A program made the position numbers and the translations under genes. From Enterococcus ratti (lineage in GTDB: Bacteria; Bacillota; Bacilli; Lactobacillales; Enterococcaceae): a stretch of DNA of 64,000 nucleotides. A model generated the notes under the pieces. It did no database searches, had not been told where the DNA came from, and worked only from the letters and a program-made list of their open reading frames with translations. Location: the NCBI RefSeq assembly GCF_001886195.1, contig NZ_JXLB01000003.1, positions 1 to 64,000 on the forward strand, read 5' to 3'. Shown here piece by piece: positions 28,777 to 39,782 of this stretch; positions within the stretch are counted from its first letter, which is position 1, and each line of letters opens with the position of its first letter.

Positions 28777-29157
28777 TTAGACAAGTTCTAAGACGACCAT
28801 TGGTGCACCATCACCGCGTCTTGGTTCTGTCTTTAAGATACGTGTGTAGCCACCTTGACGTTTTGCATAACGAGGTGCAATATCATTAAATAGTTTTTGT
28901 AAAGCTGATTCAATGATGATATCCTCATTTTCTTCACGCACGCTAGCTACTTCATTACGTACGAAAGCCGCAGCTTGACGACGTGCATGTAAATCTCCAC
29001 GTTTACCTAAAGTGATCATTTTTTCTGCAGTTGAACGAACTTCTTTCGCACGAGCTTCAGTCGTCACAATACGCTCGTTAATTAATAAGTCAGTTGTTAA
29101 ATCACGCAACATCGCTTTACGTTGACTAGATGTGCGTCCTAGTTTACGATAACTCAC
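28777..29157 (-). CDS. rplQ: 50S ribosomal protein L17
   Basis: Large-subunit protein near the peptide tunnel exit and last gene of the alpha operon. The 126 residues begin [20 protein letters not shown], the standard family N-terminus, and end [14 protein letters not shown]. It follows rpoA by 27 bases with GGAGGG before the ATG. Confidence 0.97.
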   Translation of the reverse strand: MSYRKLGRTSSQRKAMLRDLTTDLLINERIVTTEARAKEVRSTAEKMITLGKRGDLHARRQAAAFVRNEVASVREENEDIIIESALQKLFNDIAPRYAKRQGGYTRILKTEPRRGDGAPMVVLELV

Positions 29158-29184
29158 GTTGGTTTCCCTCCTTCGTAAAAGGTT

Positions 29185-30123
29185 TTAATCTTCTTTACGT
29201 AAACCTAAACCCAAGTCGTGTAATTTTGCTTTCACTTCTTCTAATGATTTGCGTCCTAAATTACGGACTTTGATCATTTCTGGCTCAGATTTATTCGTAA
29301 GTTCTTGTACAGTATTAATACCTGCACGTTTCAAACAATTGTAAGAGCGAACAGATAAATCTAATTCTTCAATCGTCATTTCTAGCATTTTTTCTTTTTG
29401 TGTTTCTTCTTTTTCAACCATGATTTCTGCATTTTTTGCTTCATCTGTTAAATTAACAAAGATATCTAAATGTTCCGTCATGATTTTTGCAGATAAACTC
29501 ATTGCTTCTAACGGTTCAATTGAACCATCTGTCCAAATTTCCATCGTCAATTTATCAAAATCTTCACGGTGACCAACACGAGTGTTTTCTACTTGATAGT
29601 TGACACGACGAACTGGCGTGTAGATTGAATCGACTGGAAGTACACCGATGGGCATATCTTCTTTTTTATTTTCATCTGCTTGAACATATCCACGTCCTGG
29701 TTTTACAGTTAAGCGCGCGTGAAACGTAGCTCCTTCAGAGACACTACAGATGTACATATCTTTGTTAAGAATTTCTACTTCACTATCAACGATAATATCG
29801 CCAGCAGTTACTGTAGCAGGTCCGGTAATATCGATTTCAAGGGTTTTTTCTTCTTGACCATACATTTTCAGTGCTAAGCCCTTAATGTTCAAGATGATTT
29901 GAGTGACGTCTTCTCTTACACCTTTGATGGTAGAGAATTCATGCAATACACCATCGATTTGAATATTAGTGATGGCAGCACCCGGCAAAGAAGATAATAA
30001 AATACGACGTAGGGAATTTCCCAAAGTAGTCCCATACCCTCTTTCAAGAGGTTCAACGATGAACTTGCCATAATCTTTTTCTTCATCAATTTTTGCGATT
30101 CTTGGTTTTTCGAATTCAATCAT
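29185..30123 (-). CDS. rpoA: DNA-directed RNA polymerase subunit alpha
   Basis: Alpha subunit that nucleates RNA polymerase assembly and contacts UP elements and activators. N-terminal domain about 1-230 with the assembly motif [10 protein letters not shown]; flexible linker rich in Glu; C-terminal domain ending in the HhH-like [14 protein letters not shown]. An open frame extends 14 codons upstream, but [14 protein letters not shown] is the family start and AAAGGGG precedes this ATG, so 312 residues are preferred. It lies between rpsK and rplQ. Confidence 0.97.
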   Translation of the reverse strand: MIEFEKPRIAKIDEEKDYGKFIVEPLERGYGTTLGNSLRRILLSSLPGAAITNIQIDGVLHEFSTIKGVREDVTQIILNIKGLALKMYGQEEKTLEIDITGPATVTAGDIIVDSEVEILNKDMYICSVSEGATFHARLTVKPGRGYVQADENKKEDMPIGVLPVDSIYTPVRRVNYQVENTRVGHREDFDKLTMEIWTDGSIEPLEAMSLSAKIMTEHLDIFVNLTDEAKNAEIMVEKEETQKEKMLEMTIEELDLSVRSYNCLKRAGINTVQELTNKSEPEMIKVRNLGRKSLEEVKAKLHDLGLGLRKED

Positions 30124-30202
30124 TCTTATCTTTACCCCTTTCAAAACGAAAAGTGTCTTGTTCAATGACGTTACTAATAGAACTCACAATGAGCGGCACT
30201 CA

Positions 30203-30592
30203 TTAAACACGACGGCGTTTTGGAGGGCGGGCACCATTATGAGGAACTGGGGTCACGTCACGAATTGCAGTCACTTCTAAACCTGTAGCTTGTAATGAAC
30301 GAATTGCTGCTTCACGTCCAGAACCGGGTCCTTTAACTGTTACTTCAACAGTCTTTAATCCGTGTTCCATTGCTGCTTTTGTAGCTGTTTCTGCTGCCAT
30401 TTGAGCGGCAAAAGGAGTTGATTTTTTGCTTCCTTTAAAGCCTAATGAACCAGCTGATGACCACGCTAATGCGTTCCCGTGAGTATCAGTGATCATGATG
30501 ATAGTGTTGTTAAATGTAGAATGGATATGTGCAATCCCTGCTTCTATATTCTTTTTCACACGGCGTTTACGATTCACTTTTTTTGCTGCCAT
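30203..30592 (-). CDS. rpsK: 30S ribosomal protein S11
   Basis: Platform protein of the small subunit that helps shape the mRNA exit and the Shine-Dalgarno helix site. 129 residues; the family signature [20 protein letters not shown] is seen near residues 87-106 and the basic tail [10 protein letters not shown] ends the chain. Between rpsM and rpoA in the alpha operon, with AGGAGG upstream. Confidence 0.97.
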   Translation of the reverse strand: MAAKKVNRKRRVKKNIEAGIAHIHSTFNNTIIMITDTHGNALAWSSAGSLGFKGSKKSTPFAAQMAAETATKAAMEHGLKTVEVTVKGPGSGREAAIRSLQATGLEVTAIRDVTPVPHNGARPPKRRRV

Positions 30593-30619
30593 GAAGTTTT
30601 AACCTCCTTCACTTAAGAA

Positions 30620-30985
30620 TTATTTTTTCTTTCCAGCGATAGCGCGAGCTGGACCTTTACGAGTACGTGCATTGTTTTTCGTGTTTTGTCCACGAACAGG
30701 CAATCCACGACGGTGACGAATCCCACGGTATGAACCAATTTCCATCAAACGTTTGATGTTCAAGTTCACTTCACGACGAAGGTCACCTTCCACTTTTAAC
30801 TTATCTACTTCTGCGCGGATCGCATCTGTTTGTTCATTCGTTAATTCACGAACACGAACATCTTCAGATACACCAGCATTTGCTAAGATTTGTTTTGCAG
30901 TAGTATTACCAATACCATAAATATAAGTAAGAGAAACTACTACACGTTTATCACGAGGAATATCTACTCCTGCAATACGAGCCAT
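30620..30985 (-). CDS. rpsM: 30S ribosomal protein S13
   Basis: Small-subunit head protein that contacts P-site tRNA and forms the B1 inter-subunit bridge with L5. Begins [15 protein letters not shown] with the helix-two-turn-helix region [13 protein letters not shown]. The C-terminal basic tail ends RAIAGKKK. 121 residues, 27 bases before rpsK. Confidence 0.97.
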   Translation of the reverse strand: MARIAGVDIPRDKRVVVSLTYIYGIGNTTAKQILANAGVSEDVRVRELTNEQTDAIRAEVDKLKVEGDLRREVNLNIKRLMEIGSYRGIRHRRGLPVRGQNTKNNARTRKGPARAIAGKKK

Positions 30986-31002
30986 ATTTATTGCACCTCC
31001 AA

Positions 31003-31119
31003 TTATCCTTGACGTTGTTTATGTTTTGGATTTGCTGGGCAAATCACCATAACGCGTCCTTTACGACGAATTACTTTACAATGCTCACACATTGGTTTTA
31101 CTGATGGTCTTACTTTCAT
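31003..31119 (-). CDS. rpmJ: 50S ribosomal protein L36
   Basis: Smallest r-protein, 38 residues. It begins [17 protein letters not shown] and ends KHKQRQG. The zinc ribbon is intact (Cys11, Cys14, Cys27 and His33), the zinc-containing form. It lies between infA and rpsM with a CAGGAGG-type ribosome site, in its normal place. Confidence 0.96.
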   Translation of the reverse strand: MKVRPSVKPMCEHCKVIRRKGRVMVICPANPKHKQRQG

Positions 31120-31151
31120 GATAATACCTCCTGTAGTTTTACGGAGTACAA

Positions 31152-31370
31152 TTATTTAAAGCGATAAGTAATACGGCCACGGTTTAAATCATACGGAGAC
31201 AATTCAACCGTTACTTTGTCCCCAGGTAAGATACGAATATAGTGCATACGAATTTTACCTGAAACAGTAGCAAGAACTTGGTGTCCGTTTTCTAGTTCAA
31301 CTTTAAACATTGCATTCGGCAAAGTTTCGACGACTGTACCTTCGACTTCAATCATATCTTCTTTTGCCAC
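31152..31370 (-). CDS. infA: Translation initiation factor IF-1
   Basis: OB-fold factor that occupies the ribosomal A site during initiation. 72 residues beginning (V)[12 protein letters not shown] and ending [11 protein letters not shown]. The open frame runs 27 codons further upstream, but GTG 31370 is preceded by AAGGAGG at 8 bases and matches the family start. Its own promoter and a leader of about 115 bases lie upstream. The map gene found between adk and infA in Bacillus is absent here. Confidence 0.96.
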   Translation of the reverse strand: MAKEDMIEVEGTVVETLPNAMFKVELENGHQVLATVSGKIRMHYIRILPGDKVTVELSPYDLNRGRITYRFK

Positions 31371-31460
31371 GCACAGTACCTCCTTGTACTTGTTTCGCAT
31401 TTTCACACGATAAAATGGCGGAAACTGCAGTTCCCACCTCAAAATTCTCAAAATGGATTA

Positions 31461-31479
31461 TCTAGAGGATTTCTCTAGA
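31461..31479 (-). other. Leader hairpin upstream of infA
   Basis: Perfect 7-bp stem TCTAGAG/CTCTAGA with a 5-base loop, close to the predicted transcription start. A second near-palindrome GGGAACTGCAGTTTCC lies at about 31419-31434. No T-run follows, so these look like leader structures rather than terminators. Confidence 0.4.
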
Positions 31480-31493
31480 AGTCGGACTGACAT

Positions 31494-31522
31494 ATTCTAT
31501 CATAATTTATTGAACTTGACAA
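31494..31522 (-). promoter_or_regulatory. Internal promoter before infA
   Basis: Minus-strand TTGTCA (31522-31517), 17-base spacer, TAGAAT (31499-31494). It is a good vegetative match in the 191-base adk-infA gap and would let infA-rpmJ-rpsM-rpsK-rpoA-rplQ be transcribed apart from the spc genes. Confidence 0.65.
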
Positions 31523-31561
31523 GAGTAACTGCTTAATGCAAGTCGGCTACGGGCAATCGTG

Positions 31562-32209
31562 CTATTTTTCAATGATTTTTTTGACATCAGTAAATACAGC
31601 ATCGATTTCACGATCCCCATCGATAGTGTTTAGTAAACCTTGTTTTTTATAATAAGCTAAGATTGGTTCACTCTTTTTGATGTTGATAGCCAGACGATTT
31701 TTAACCGTCTCAGGTTTATCATCTTCTCTTTGATAGAATTCATGCCCACCACAACGATCGCATGTATCTTTAACTTTTGTAGGGTTAAAAATTTTATGAT
31801 ACGTTGCACCACAATTGCTGCAGATGAATCGACCAGCTAAGCGTTCAACCAACACGTTTTCGCTCACATGAATATCGATGACTGCATCAATTTTTTTGTT
31901 TAACTCTTTTAACATTGCATCTAGCGCTTGTGCTTGCTCAAGTGTACGTGGAAAGCCATCTAATAAGAAACCTTTCTTTGTATCCGGTTCAGCTAAACGC
32001 TCTTTCACGATTCCATTTGTTACTTCATCAGGAACCAACTCACCTTTATCAATATAAGACTTTGCTTCCAAACCAAGAGTTGTTTCATTTTGCATTGCGG
32101 AACGAAACATGTCTCCTGTTGAGATATGAGGAACATGATAAGCATCAATGATCTTTTCTGCTTGTGTTCCTTTCCCTGCGCCTGGCAGCCCCATTAAAAT
32201 GAGGTTCAT
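31562..32209 (-). CDS. adk: Adenylate kinase
   Basis: Interconverts AMP, ADP and ATP. P-loop GLPGAGKGT (7-15), NMP-binding helix region after it, and a LID with four cysteines (CSNC and CDRC, about 128-151), so this is the zinc-bearing Gram-positive form. The frame extends five codons upstream, but GGGAGGGAAAACA supports [10 protein letters not shown] at 32209, 215 residues. It follows secY by 59 bases as usual. Confidence 0.96.
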   Translation of the reverse strand: MNLILMGLPGAGKGTQAEKIIDAYHVPHISTGDMFRSAMQNETTLGLEAKSYIDKGELVPDEVTNGIVKERLAEPDTKKGFLLDGFPRTLEQAQALDAMLKELNKKIDAVIDIHVSENVLVERLAGRFICSNCGATYHKIFNPTKVKDTCDRCGGHEFYQREDDKPETVKNRLAINIKKSEPILAYYKKQGLLNTIDGDREIDAVFTDVKKIIEK

Positions 32210-32268
32210 TGTTTTCCCTCCCAATAAATGTGAAAACAGGTGTTGAGGAAAAACCTCAACACGCTTTC

Positions 32269-33564
32269 TTACTCAATAAATCCAACGTACTTACGTTTTA
32301 ACATTAAGCCTTCTAACTGTTTAGCAGTTTCTAATGCAACGCCGATAATGATTAACAAGCTAGTACCACCCAATCCTATTGATTGAGGCAAGCTCCAAAC
32401 CATTTGTGCAATGATCGGTAACAAAGCTACTAAACCTAGGAAAATCGCACCAACTGTACTTAAACGCATCAATAAACTTGAAACATACTCTTCCGTTCCT
32501 TTACCAGGACGTACACTTGGTATATAGCTTCCTTGCTTTTGCAAATTTTCCGCTAACTTCTCAGGGTTTACTTGAACAAACGCATAGAAGAATGTAAATG
32601 CTACGATCAGTACGGTATAAATCGTTGCACCAGGCACCGTATTATAATTAAAAATCTGCATCATTATTTTATACCAGTTTTCAGCTCCAAATTTTCCGCT
32701 CAATGCCTGTAAAACAGCATTAGGTGTTGCAATAAACGAACTTGCAAAGATAACAGGAATAACCCCCGCTGCATTTACTTTCAACGGCAAATAACTGCTT
32801 GTTGGCGCACCTACTACACGCTTCGTGTATTGAATTGGTATTTTACGTTCTGCTTGTTGGAAAAATGTAACACACGTAACAATTACTAAAATTGCAACGA
32901 TCAAGATAGCAATGAAAATTGCAGATTTCCAGATATTGGAAGGATCAATATTTACAAAATAATCTTCATAAATTTCTTTGACGCTTTCCGGAAGTCTAGA
33001 AATGATCCCCGCAAAAATAATCATGGACACGCCGTTACCGATTCCTTTTTCTGTAATTTGCTCTCCTAACCACGTAACAAACATTGTACCAGCAGTCAAA
33101 ATTAAACCGATAGTAACATAAGTTGAAACGTTAGGATTTTTTACAAAACCTAACTGAGCATATTGGTTAAATCCAGCTGTAATACCCACAGATTGAATAA
33201 ATGCCAATACTAGAGTTAGATATCTCGTTGCTTGATTTAATTTTTTACGACCAACTTCTCCTTGTTTTGACCATTCAACAAAACGTGGAACAATATCCAT
33301 TTGTAACAATTGAATAACAATAGAAGCTGTAATGTAAGGCGAAACCCCCATTGAAAAGACAGAAAAGTTTTGCATCGCACTACCACTTACCAAATTCAAC
33401 ATGTTGAAAAACGGCAAAGAAGAAAGATTTTGTAAGGAACTAGCATTTACACCCGGCACCGTAATATGTGCGCCGAGACGAAATACAAATAAAACAAATA
33501 TCGTAAATAAGATTTTTGATCTAATGTCCTTTACTTTAAAAGCGTCTTTTAATAGTTTAAACAT
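32269..33564 (-). CDS. secY: Preprotein translocase subunit SecY
   Basis: Central channel of the Sec translocon. 431 residues with ten predicted membrane segments. Family signatures [16 protein letters not shown] (about 72-87, preceding the plug/TM2 region) and the TM4-5 element are present, and cytoplasmic loop C5 [11 protein letters not shown] contacts SecA and ribosomes. It overlaps rplO by one base, so translation is coupled. The window also holds ftsY, the matching targeting receptor. Confidence 0.97.
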   Translation of the reverse strand: MFKLLKDAFKVKDIRSKILFTIFVLFVFRLGAHITVPGVNASSLQNLSSLPFFNMLNLVSGSAMQNFSVFSMGVSPYITASIVIQLLQMDIVPRFVEWSKQGEVGRKKLNQATRYLTLVLAFIQSVGITAGFNQYAQLGFVKNPNVSTYVTIGLILTAGTMFVTWLGEQITEKGIGNGVSMIIFAGIISRLPESVKEIYEDYFVNIDPSNIWKSAIFIAILIVAILVIVTCVTFFQQAERKIPIQYTKRVVGAPTSSYLPLKVNAAGVIPVIFASSFIATPNAVLQALSGKFGAENWYKIMMQIFNYNTVPGATIYTVLIVAFTFFYAFVQVNPEKLAENLQKQGSYIPSVRPGKGTEEYVSSLLMRLSTVGAIFLGLVALLPIIAQMVWSLPQSIGLGGTSLLIIIGVALETAKQLEGLMLKRKYVGFIE

Positions 33565-34004
33565 TAGATCACCTCAACTGATCCACCAGCAGCTACAATT
33601 GCTTCTTCAGCTGCTTTCGAGAATTTTGCGGCTTTCACAGTTAATTTCTTAGTCAATTCACCGTTAGCTAATACTTTGATTCCAGCCTTTTCATTTTTTA
33701 CAATTCCAGCTTCAACTAAAGCAACAGGAGTTACTTCAGCACCATCTTCAAAGCGATTTAAAACATCTAGGTTGATGACTGCATATTCTTTGCGATTTAC
33801 ATTAGTAAATCCTCGTTTTGGTAAACGACGGAACAATGGAGTTTGACCTCCTTCGAATCCTAAACGTACACCACCGCCTGAGCGAGCTTTTTGTCCCTTT
33901 TGTCCGCGTCCAGCAGTTTTTCCGTTACCAGAAGAAGTACCACGTCCAACACGATTACGTACGTGACGTGAGCCTTCAGCAGGTTTTAATTCATGAAGTT
34001 TCAT
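33564..34004 (-). CDS. rplO: 50S ribosomal protein L15
   Basis: Large-subunit assembly protein, 146 residues. The Gly/Arg/Lys-rich N-terminal extension [20 protein letters not shown] penetrates 23S rRNA. The globular C-terminal half follows. Between rpmD and secY in the spc operon. Confidence 0.97.
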   Translation of the reverse strand: MKLHELKPAEGSRHVRNRVGRGTSSGNGKTAGRGQKGQKARSGGGVRLGFEGGQTPLFRRLPKRGFTNVNRKEYAVINLDVLNRFEDGAEVTPVALVEAGIVKNEKAGIKVLANGELTKKLTVKAAKFSKAAEEAIVAAGGSVEVI

Positions 34005-34057
34005 AGGTTTGGCACCTCCTTAATATTCTAGTTCTGAGTTTCCATTCGTTTATTTGA

Positions 34058-34237
34058 TTAAATTTCTTCAACGTCCACTAGATGAGAAACAGTATTGATC
34101 ATTCCTTTAATTGCTTCATTAGCAGGCTTAACCACTGAACTGTTCACTTTTTTTAAACCTAACGCTTTTACTGTATCACGTTGGTTTTGAGGACGTCCGA
34201 TAATACTGCGTTTCAAAGTAACTTTTAATTCAGTCAT
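34058..34237 (-). CDS. rpmD: 50S ribosomal protein L30
   Basis: 59-residue large-subunit protein. The translation begins [20 protein letters not shown] and ends HLVDVEEI, with the conserved [14 protein letters not shown] between. It lies between rpsE and rplO, its usual position, with AGGAGG before the ATG. Confidence 0.96.
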   Translation of the reverse strand: MTELKVTLKRSIIGRPQNQRDTVKALGLKKVNSSVVKPANEAIKGMINTVSHLVDVEEI

Positions 34238-34251
34238 TACTTTTGTCCTCC

Positions 34252-34752
34252 TTATCCGATTAATTCTTCTACTGATTTTCCGCGAAGTTGAGCAACTTCT
34301 TCTGCACGTTTTAATTGTTTTAATCCTTCAACTGTTGCACGAACAACGTTGATTGGTGTGTTTGAGCCTAAAGATTTAGAAGTAATATCAGCCACTCCTG
34401 CTAATTCTAACACGGCACGAACTGGTCCACCTGCAGCAACCCCAGAACCTTCAACAGCAGGTTTCATTAGGATTCTACCACCACTAAAAGCACCAATCAC
34501 TTCGTGTGGGATCGTTGAACCAACCATAGGTACTTCAATTAAGTTTTTCTTCGCGTCTTCAATTGCTTTACGGATTGCTTCAGGCACTTCTTGCGCTTTA
34601 CCAGTACCGAATCCTACATGTCCATTTTTGTCACCGACAACCACTAAAGCAGCAAAACGTAGACGACGTCCACCTTTAACAACTTTTGTTACACGGTTAA
34701 TCGCAACAACGCGGTCTTCTAATTCCAAATGTTTTGGATCAATATAAACCAT
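34252..34752 (-). CDS. rpsE: 30S ribosomal protein S5
   Basis: Small-subunit protein involved in decoding accuracy and mRNA helicase activity at the entry channel. N-terminal dsRNA-binding-like domain with [19 protein letters not shown] (about 23-41), then the C-terminal domain with [18 protein letters not shown]. 166 residues. The residues linked to spectinomycin resistance are in the GGRR loop, which appears unaltered (VKGGRR). Confidence 0.97.
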   Translation of the reverse strand: MVYIDPKHLELEDRVVAINRVTKVVKGGRRLRFAALVVVGDKNGHVGFGTGKAQEVPEAIRKAIEDAKKNLIEVPMVGSTIPHEVIGAFSGGRILMKPAVEGSGVAAGGPVRAVLELAGVADITSKSLGSNTPINVVRATVEGLKQLKRAEEVAQLRGKSVEELIG

Positions 34753-34772
34753 GAATGGTATTCCTCCTTTTC

Positions 34773-35129
34773 CTAAAATTCTAGTCCATTTTCACGAGCA
34801 GCTTCAGCTAAAGCTTGCACACGGCCATGGTAAAGGTACCCACCACGGTCAAAGACTACTACTTTAATATCTTTTTCAATTGCTCGTTCAGCAATTAATT
34901 TACCGACAGCTTGTGCTGCTTCCGTTTTTGTTCCACCTGAAATTTCTTTATCCAAGGTAGAGGCACTTGCTAGCGTTACACCCGCTACGTCATCAATAAT
35001 TTGAGCGTAGATGTTTTTATTAGAACGAAAAACGTTCAAGCGTGGGCGCTCAGCAGCACCAGAGATAGCGTTACGTACACGACGATGTCTTTTCTGACGT
35101 GTTTTGTTCTTATCTGGTTTTGTAATCAC
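34773..35129 (-). CDS. rplR: 50S ribosomal protein L18
   Basis: Binds 5S rRNA with L5 and L25-type proteins in the central protuberance. The open frame begins at GTG 35138, but the GTG at 35129 has AGAGGTG six bases upstream and yields (M)[16 protein letters not shown], the family start, giving the standard 118 residues. The end [17 protein letters not shown] is typical. It is separated from rplF by an unusually long 161-base gap. Confidence 0.95.
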   Translation of the reverse strand: MITKPDKNKTRQKRHRRVRNAISGAAERPRLNVFRSNKNIYAQIIDDVAGVTLASASTLDKEISGGTKTEAAQAVGKLIAERAIEKDIKVVVFDRGGYLYHGRVQALAEAARENGLEF

Positions 35130-35290
35130 AATTGTCACCTCTTTATTTTTATTATACTGCTTTTAAGCAATAACAGAAAAGTTTCGAAAAATAGAAGCTG
35201 CGATACAAGTCAAATTTCCTTTGAATGAAGAAACTCTTCTGCAAAATCCTTTTTTCCTGCTGCTGGCTTCTATGAAATTTTTCTAAACGA
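35130..35290 (-). other. Unusual gap between rplF and rplR with paired arms
   Basis: Neighbouring spc genes are 2-60 bases apart, but here 161 bases intervene. Arms ATAGAAGC (about 35190-35197) and GCTTCTAT (about 35268-35275), extended by GAAAAAT and ATTTTTC on the outside, can form a long-range stem. On the minus strand a perfect TATAAT lies about 25 bases before rplR, with only a weak -35 (TTTCTG) 17 bases upstream. It may be an internal promoter or a remnant insertion. Confidence 0.4.
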
Positions 35291-35827
35291 TTATTTACCA
35301 GTTTTACCTTCTTTACGGCGTACAAATTCACCAACATAGCGAATTCCTTTACCTTTATAAGGTTCTGGTGGACGAGTTCCACGAATATTCGCAGCTAATT
35401 CACCAACTTCTTCTTTGTTTGCACCTTTAACAATTACTTGCGTATTTGTCGGTACTTCAACAGTTATACCAGCTGGTGGTGTGATTTCAACTGGATGGGA
35501 ATAACCAACGTTCAATACAAGTTTTGATCCTTGTAATTGCGCACGGTATCCAACCCCAATCAATTCTAATGCTTTTTGGAATCCTTCGCTAACACCTACA
35601 ACCATGTTGTTGAAGTTTGCACGAGTAGTTCCATGAATTGTTTTCATTTCTTTACTGTCATTAGGACGAGTGAATGTCACTTCGTTTCCTTCGATATTCA
35701 TTTTAATATCAGAAGAAAAAGCACGTGTTAATTCCCCTTTTGGTCCTTTAACTGTAATATTGCTCCCTTCTTGAGTAACCGTTACTCCTTCAGGAATCAC
35801 AACAACTTTATTTCCAATACGGCTCAC
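35291..35827 (-). CDS. rplF: 50S ribosomal protein L6
   Basis: Large-subunit protein near the factor-binding centre, 178 residues in two related domains. Begins [15 protein letters not shown]; the C-terminal signature [22 protein letters not shown] is seen by its core PYKGKGI. It follows rpsH by 31 bases with AGGAGG before the ATG. Confidence 0.97.
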   Translation of the reverse strand: MSRIGNKVVVIPEGVTVTQEGSNITVKGPKGELTRAFSSDIKMNIEGNEVTFTRPNDSKEMKTIHGTTRANFNNMVVGVSEGFQKALELIGVGYRAQLQGSKLVLNVGYSHPVEITPPAGITVEVPTNTQVIVKGANKEEVGELAANIRGTRPPEPYKGKGIRYVGEFVRRKEGKTGK

Positions 35828-35858
35828 TTAAAGACACCTCCTTGTAGATTCTAGTTGA

Positions 35859-36257
35859 TTACCATACGTAAGCGATAACTTCGCCGCCAATGTTTTTTTC
35901 ACGAGCTTCTTTATCAGTGAGAACACCTTCAGAAGTTGAAATAATCGCAATACCTAAACCATTCAATACTTTCGGTACTTCATCAGCTTTGACATAAGCA
36001 CGCAAACCTGGTTTAGAGATACGTTTTAAGTTAGTAATAACGCGTTCGCCGTTTTTACCAAATTTTAGAAAAACACGAATCACGCCTTGTTTGTCATCTT
36101 CGATGTATTCAACATCACGAACGAAACCTTCACGTTTTAAGATTTCAGCGATGTCACGTTTCATTTTTGATGCAGGAACTTCTAAAGACTCATGTTTAAC
36201 CATATTTGCGTTACGGATACGAGTTAGAAAATCTGCAATTGGATCTGTCATGACCAT
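35859..36257 (-). CDS. rpsH: 30S ribosomal protein S8
   Basis: Primary 16S rRNA-binding protein that nucleates the platform. 132 residues beginning [18 protein letters not shown], the Bacillales-type start; a second ATG two codons in is the alternative. C-terminal signature [20 protein letters not shown]. In E. coli S8 represses its own operon; whether that holds here is unknown. Confidence 0.97.
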   Translation of the reverse strand: MVMTDPIADFLTRIRNANMVKHESLEVPASKMKRDIAEILKREGFVRDVEYIEDDKQGVIRVFLKFGKNGERVITNLKRISKPGLRAYVKADEVPKVLNGLGIAIISTSEGVLTDKEAREKNIGGEVIAYVW

Positions 36258-36293
36258 TGATCTTTTACCTCCTTCTTATGCGGATTTACTTTT

Positions 36294-36479
36294 TTACCAG
36301 CTAGCTTTCTTCACGCCGGGAATTTGACCTTTATAGGCAAGTTCGCGGAAGCAAATACGGCAAAGATGGAACTTACGATAAACTGAATGTGGACGTCCAC
36401 AACGTTCGCAACGAGTATATGCTTGTGTTGAATATTTTGCAGGACGTTTATTTTTAGCAATCATTGATTTTTTAGCCAC
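36294..36479 (-). CDS. rpsN: 30S ribosomal protein S14 type Z
   Basis: Short 61-residue zinc-binding form of S14. Two Cys pairs, CERCG (about 24-28) and CRIC (about 40-43), form the zinc site. Begins [16 protein letters not shown] and ends IPGVKKASW. It lies between rplE and rpsH. Many Firmicutes also carry a zinc-free paralogue elsewhere for zinc limitation. Confidence 0.97.
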   Translation of the reverse strand: MAKKSMIAKNKRPAKYSTQAYTRCERCGRPHSVYRKFHLCRICFRELAYKGQIPGVKKASW

Positions 36480-36497
36480 GTAGTTCGCCTCCTTTAA

Positions 36498-37037
36498 TTA
36501 TTTTTGGAATGGCATGCCTAATTGTGTCAACAACTCGCGAGATTCTTCATCTGTGTTTGCTGTCGTTACAATAACGATGTCCATACCACGTACTTTATCT
36601 ACTAAATCATAATCTACTTCTGGGAAGATTAATTGTTCTTTAATACCTAAAGTATAGTTTCCGCGACCGTCAAAGGCTTTTTTACTTACACCATGGAAGT
36701 CACGTACACGTGGAAGAGAAACTGAAACCAATTTATCTAAGAACTCATACATTCTTTCTCCGCGCAAAGTAACTTTTGCACCAATTGGCATTCCTTCACG
36801 TAAACGGAATCCAGCGATTGATTTTTTAGCTTTTGTAATCATTGGTTTTTGACCAGTAATTAAAGTTAATTCTTCAACTGCTTTATCTAAGTTTTTCGCG
36901 TTTGATACCGCATCACCAACACCCATGTTGATGACAATTTTTTCAACTTTAGGCGTTTGCATCACAGAGCTGTAGTTAAATTTTTCCATCAATGATGGAG
37001 TCACTTCTTTAAGATATTTTTCTTTTAGGCGGTTCAT
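36498..37037 (-). CDS. rplE: 50S ribosomal protein L5
   Basis: 5S rRNA-binding protein of the central protuberance; contacts S13 and P-site tRNA. 179 residues with the signature [12 protein letters not shown] (about 57-68) and [19 protein letters not shown] region near 125-143. Ends [17 protein letters not shown] precedes the ATG. Confidence 0.97.
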   Translation of the reverse strand: MNRLKEKYLKEVTPSLMEKFNYSSVMQTPKVEKIVINMGVGDAVSNAKNLDKAVEELTLITGQKPMITKAKKSIAGFRLREGMPIGAKVTLRGERMYEFLDKLVSVSLPRVRDFHGVSKKAFDGRGNYTLGIKEQLIFPEVDYDLVDKVRGMDIVIVTTANTDEESRELLTQLGMPFQK

Positions 37038-37065
37038 TCAGTAAGACCCTCCTTCCTTAAACTTA

Positions 37066-37374
37066 TTATTTATCTAAAACTTCACCGGTTTTTTTAGAAA
37101 CACGGACTTTTTTGCCGTCTACTTCTTTATAGCCAACACGGCTAGCTACGCCAGTAGAGTCAATCACCATTACATTAGAAACATGAATTGGCGCTTCCAT
37201 CTCAACAATTCCACCTTGAGGAGCAGCTTGAGAAGGTTTTTGGTGTTTTTTAACGACATTCACACCTTCGACAATAATTTTATCTTTTTTAGGAAACGCT
37301 GCTAATACAACGCCTTCTTTATTTTTGTCTTTTCCACAGATAACTTTAACTTTATCGCCTTTTTTAACAAACAT
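37066..37374 (-). CDS. rplX: 50S ribosomal protein L24
   Basis: Early assembly initiator of the large subunit near the tunnel exit. 102 residues with an N-terminal KOW motif ([18 protein letters not shown], about 4-21). Ends KKTGEVLDK. Between rplN and rplE. Confidence 0.96.
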   Translation of the reverse strand: MFVKKGDKVKVICGKDKNKEGVVLAAFPKKDKIIVEGVNVVKKHQKPSQAAPQGGIVEMEAPIHVSNVMVIDSTGVASRVGYKEVDGKKVRVSKKTGEVLDK

Positions 37375-37410
37375 AACTGTTTCGCACCTCCTTTGATAAG
37401 TGTCTCAAGA

Positions 37411-37833
<423 letters not shown>

Positions 37834-37836
37834 TTA

Positions 37837-38103
37837 TTAGATAATAACTGCTTCTTCGACTACTTCCAACAAACGGAAACGTTTTGTAGCTGATAATGGA
37901 CGAGTTTCCATAATTTTCACGATGTCGCCAACTTTAGCTGTGTTGTTTTCATCATGCACTTTGTATTTCTTAGAATAGTTCATACGTTTGCCATAGATAG
38001 GGTGATTTTTCTTTGTTTCAACAGAAACAGTAATTGTTTTGTCCATTTTATCTGAAACCACACGACCTTGATAAACTTTGCGTTGATTTCTTTCTTCAGT
38101 CAT
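37837..38103 (-). CDS. rpsQ: 30S ribosomal protein S17
   Basis: Primary 16S 5'-domain binder, OB fold, 88 residues. Signature [20 protein letters not shown] is at about 59-78. Begins [20 protein letters not shown]. It lies 24 bases after rpmC. Confidence 0.97.
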   Translation of the reverse strand: MTEERNQRKVYQGRVVSDKMDKTITVSVETKKNHPIYGKRMNYSKKYKVHDENNTAKVGDIVKIMETRPLSATKRFRLLEVVEEAVII

Positions 38104-38127
38104 ACGCTTAATGGCCTCCTTCCATCA

Positions 38128-38316
38128 TTACTTAGCTTGTTCACGCAATACAGTTTTGATGCGTGCAATCGATTTACGTACTTCTTTAATACGTGCAGTG
38201 TTTTCTAATTGACCTGTTGCTAATTGGAACCTAAGATTAAACAATTCTTCTTTTAATTGTTTTTCTTGATCAAGCATTTCGGCAGTGGTTAATTCTCTGA
38301 TTTCTTTAACCTTCAT
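38128..38316 (-). CDS. rpmC: 50S ribosomal protein L29
   Basis: Small two-helix protein at the tunnel exit, near the trigger factor and SRP docking site. A frame four codons longer exists, but [14 protein letters not shown] is the family start, with GGTGG 8 bases upstream; 62 residues. It overlaps the end of rplP by 11 bases. Confidence 0.96.
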   Translation of the reverse strand: MKVKEIRELTTAEMLDQEKQLKEELFNLRFQLATGQLENTARIKEVRKSIARIKTVLREQAK

Positions 38317-38740
38317 TCGATTCACCACCCATTTCCTCGCGTTTTACGATCTTTGTTTTCATTGGTAATTTGTGAGAAGCAAGACGCAACGCTTCACGAG
38401 CCACTTCTTCAGAAACGCCTGCAATTTCAAACATGATTTTACCACGCTTTACTGGTGCAACCCATCCTTCAGGTGCCCCTTTACCAGAACCCATACGTAC
38501 CCCAATTGCTTTGGCAGTATAAGATTTGTGAGGGAAAATTTTAATCCATACTTTCCCACCACGTTTCATGTAACGAGTCATTGCGATACGAGCCGCTTCG
38601 ATTTGACGGTTTGTGATCCAGTGAGAATCAACAGCTTGCAAACCGTATTCACCGAATGCTACTTCCTTACCGCCTTTAGCTTCCCCACGCATTTTCCCAC
38701 GGAATTCACGACGGTGTTTTACGCGTTTAGGTACTAACAT
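38306..38740 (-). CDS. rplP: 50S ribosomal protein L16
   Basis: Organises the A-site tRNA region and peptidyl-transferase surroundings. 144 residues starting [19 protein letters not shown]. The signatures [20 protein letters not shown] and [12 protein letters not shown] are present by core motifs. It starts 2 bases after rpsC ends. Confidence 0.97.
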   Translation of the reverse strand: MLVPKRVKHRREFRGKMRGEAKGGKEVAFGEYGLQAVDSHWITNRQIEAARIAMTRYMKRGGKVWIKIFPHKSYTAKAIGVRMGSGKGAPEGWVAPVKRGKIMFEIAGVSEEVAREALRLASHKLPMKTKIVKREEMGGESNEG

Positions 38741-38742
38741 GA

Positions 38743-39399
38743 TTATTTCCCTCCTTTCTCAGTGTTTTTTTTAGTTGGAAGAATTTCTCCACGATAGATC
38801 CACACTTTAACTCCTAGTTTTCCGTATGTTGTATCTGCTTCTTCCCATGCGTAATCAATATCTGCACGTAATGTATGAAGAGGAACAGTTCCTTCTGAGT
38901 ATCCTTCTGAACGAGCAATATCTGCACCGTTTAAACGACCAGATACTTGAGTTTTGATTCCTTTAGCGCCAGCACGCATTGAACGTTGAATCGCTTGTTT
39001 TTGAGCGCGACGGAAAGCAACACGGTTTTCTAATTGACGTGCGATTCCTTCACCTACTAATTTTGCATCTAAATCTGGTTTTTTGATTTCCACGATGTTA
39101 ATATGGATTCTTTTTCCAGTTAATTTGTTTAATTCTTTTCTTAGGCTTTCGACTTCAGATCCGCCTTTACCAATAACCATACCTGGTTTTGCTGTGTGAA
39201 TTGAAATATTAACGCGGCCTGTAGCACGTTCGATTTCAATAGTTGATACAGCAGCATCAGCAAGTTTAGTTGAAATAAATTTACGGATTCTTAAATCTTC
39301 GTGTAAGAACTCGGCATACTCTTTTTCAGCATACCATTTTGCATCCCAATCACGGATGATGCCTACACGCATTCCAATTGGATGTACTTTTTGACCCAC
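38743..39399 (-). CDS. rpsC: 30S ribosomal protein S3
   Basis: Small-subunit head protein at the mRNA entry channel. 218 residues: N-terminal [21 protein letters not shown] domain with [16 protein letters not shown] (about 75-90), and C-terminal domain with [18 protein letters not shown]. Follows rplV by 13 bases. Confidence 0.97.
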   Translation of the reverse strand: MGQKVHPIGMRVGIIRDWDAKWYAEKEYAEFLHEDLRIRKFISTKLADAAVSTIEIERATGRVNISIHTAKPGMVIGKGGSEVESLRKELNKLTGKRIHINIVEIKKPDLDAKLVGEGIARQLENRVAFRRAQKQAIQRSMRAGAKGIKTQVSGRLNGADIARSEGYSEGTVPLHTLRADIDYAWEEADTTYGKLGVKVWIYRGEILPTKKNTEKGGK

Positions 39400-39412
39400 T
39401 GATTATCCCTCC

Positions 39413-39760
39413 TTATTTTTCTGATACGACTACCGTGATATGACTTGTACGTTTGTTGATTGGAGAAGCTGATCCTTTTGCACGTGGACGGAAACGTTTC
39501 ATTGTTGGTCCTTCGTTAACAAATGCTTCAGAAACTACCAAGTTTTCAACATCTAAGTCAAAGTTATTTTCTGCATTTGCAACTGCTGACATCAATACTT
39601 TTTCAATGATTCCAGCAGCTTTATTTGGTGTGAATTTCAAGATCGAAATTGCATCCGCAACACTTTTACCTCTGATAAGGTCAATTACTAAACGGGCTTT
39701 TCGAGGTGAAGTGCGAACTGTTTTTGCAGTTGCTTTCGCTGATGTGATTTGTTCTGCCAT
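39413..39760 (-). CDS. rplV: 50S ribosomal protein L22
   Basis: Globular domain on the outer surface plus a beta-hairpin reaching the exit tunnel. 115 residues. The hairpin tip [18 protein letters not shown], known for macrolide resistance changes in other species, looks intact. Between rpsS and rpsC. Confidence 0.97.
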   Translation of the reverse strand: MAEQITSAKATAKTVRTSPRKARLVIDLIRGKSVADAISILKFTPNKAAGIIEKVLMSAVANAENNFDLDVENLVVSEAFVNEGPTMKRFRPRAKGSASPINKRTSHITVVVSEK

Positions 39761-39782
39761 TTGGTTTTATCCTCCCCTCAAA

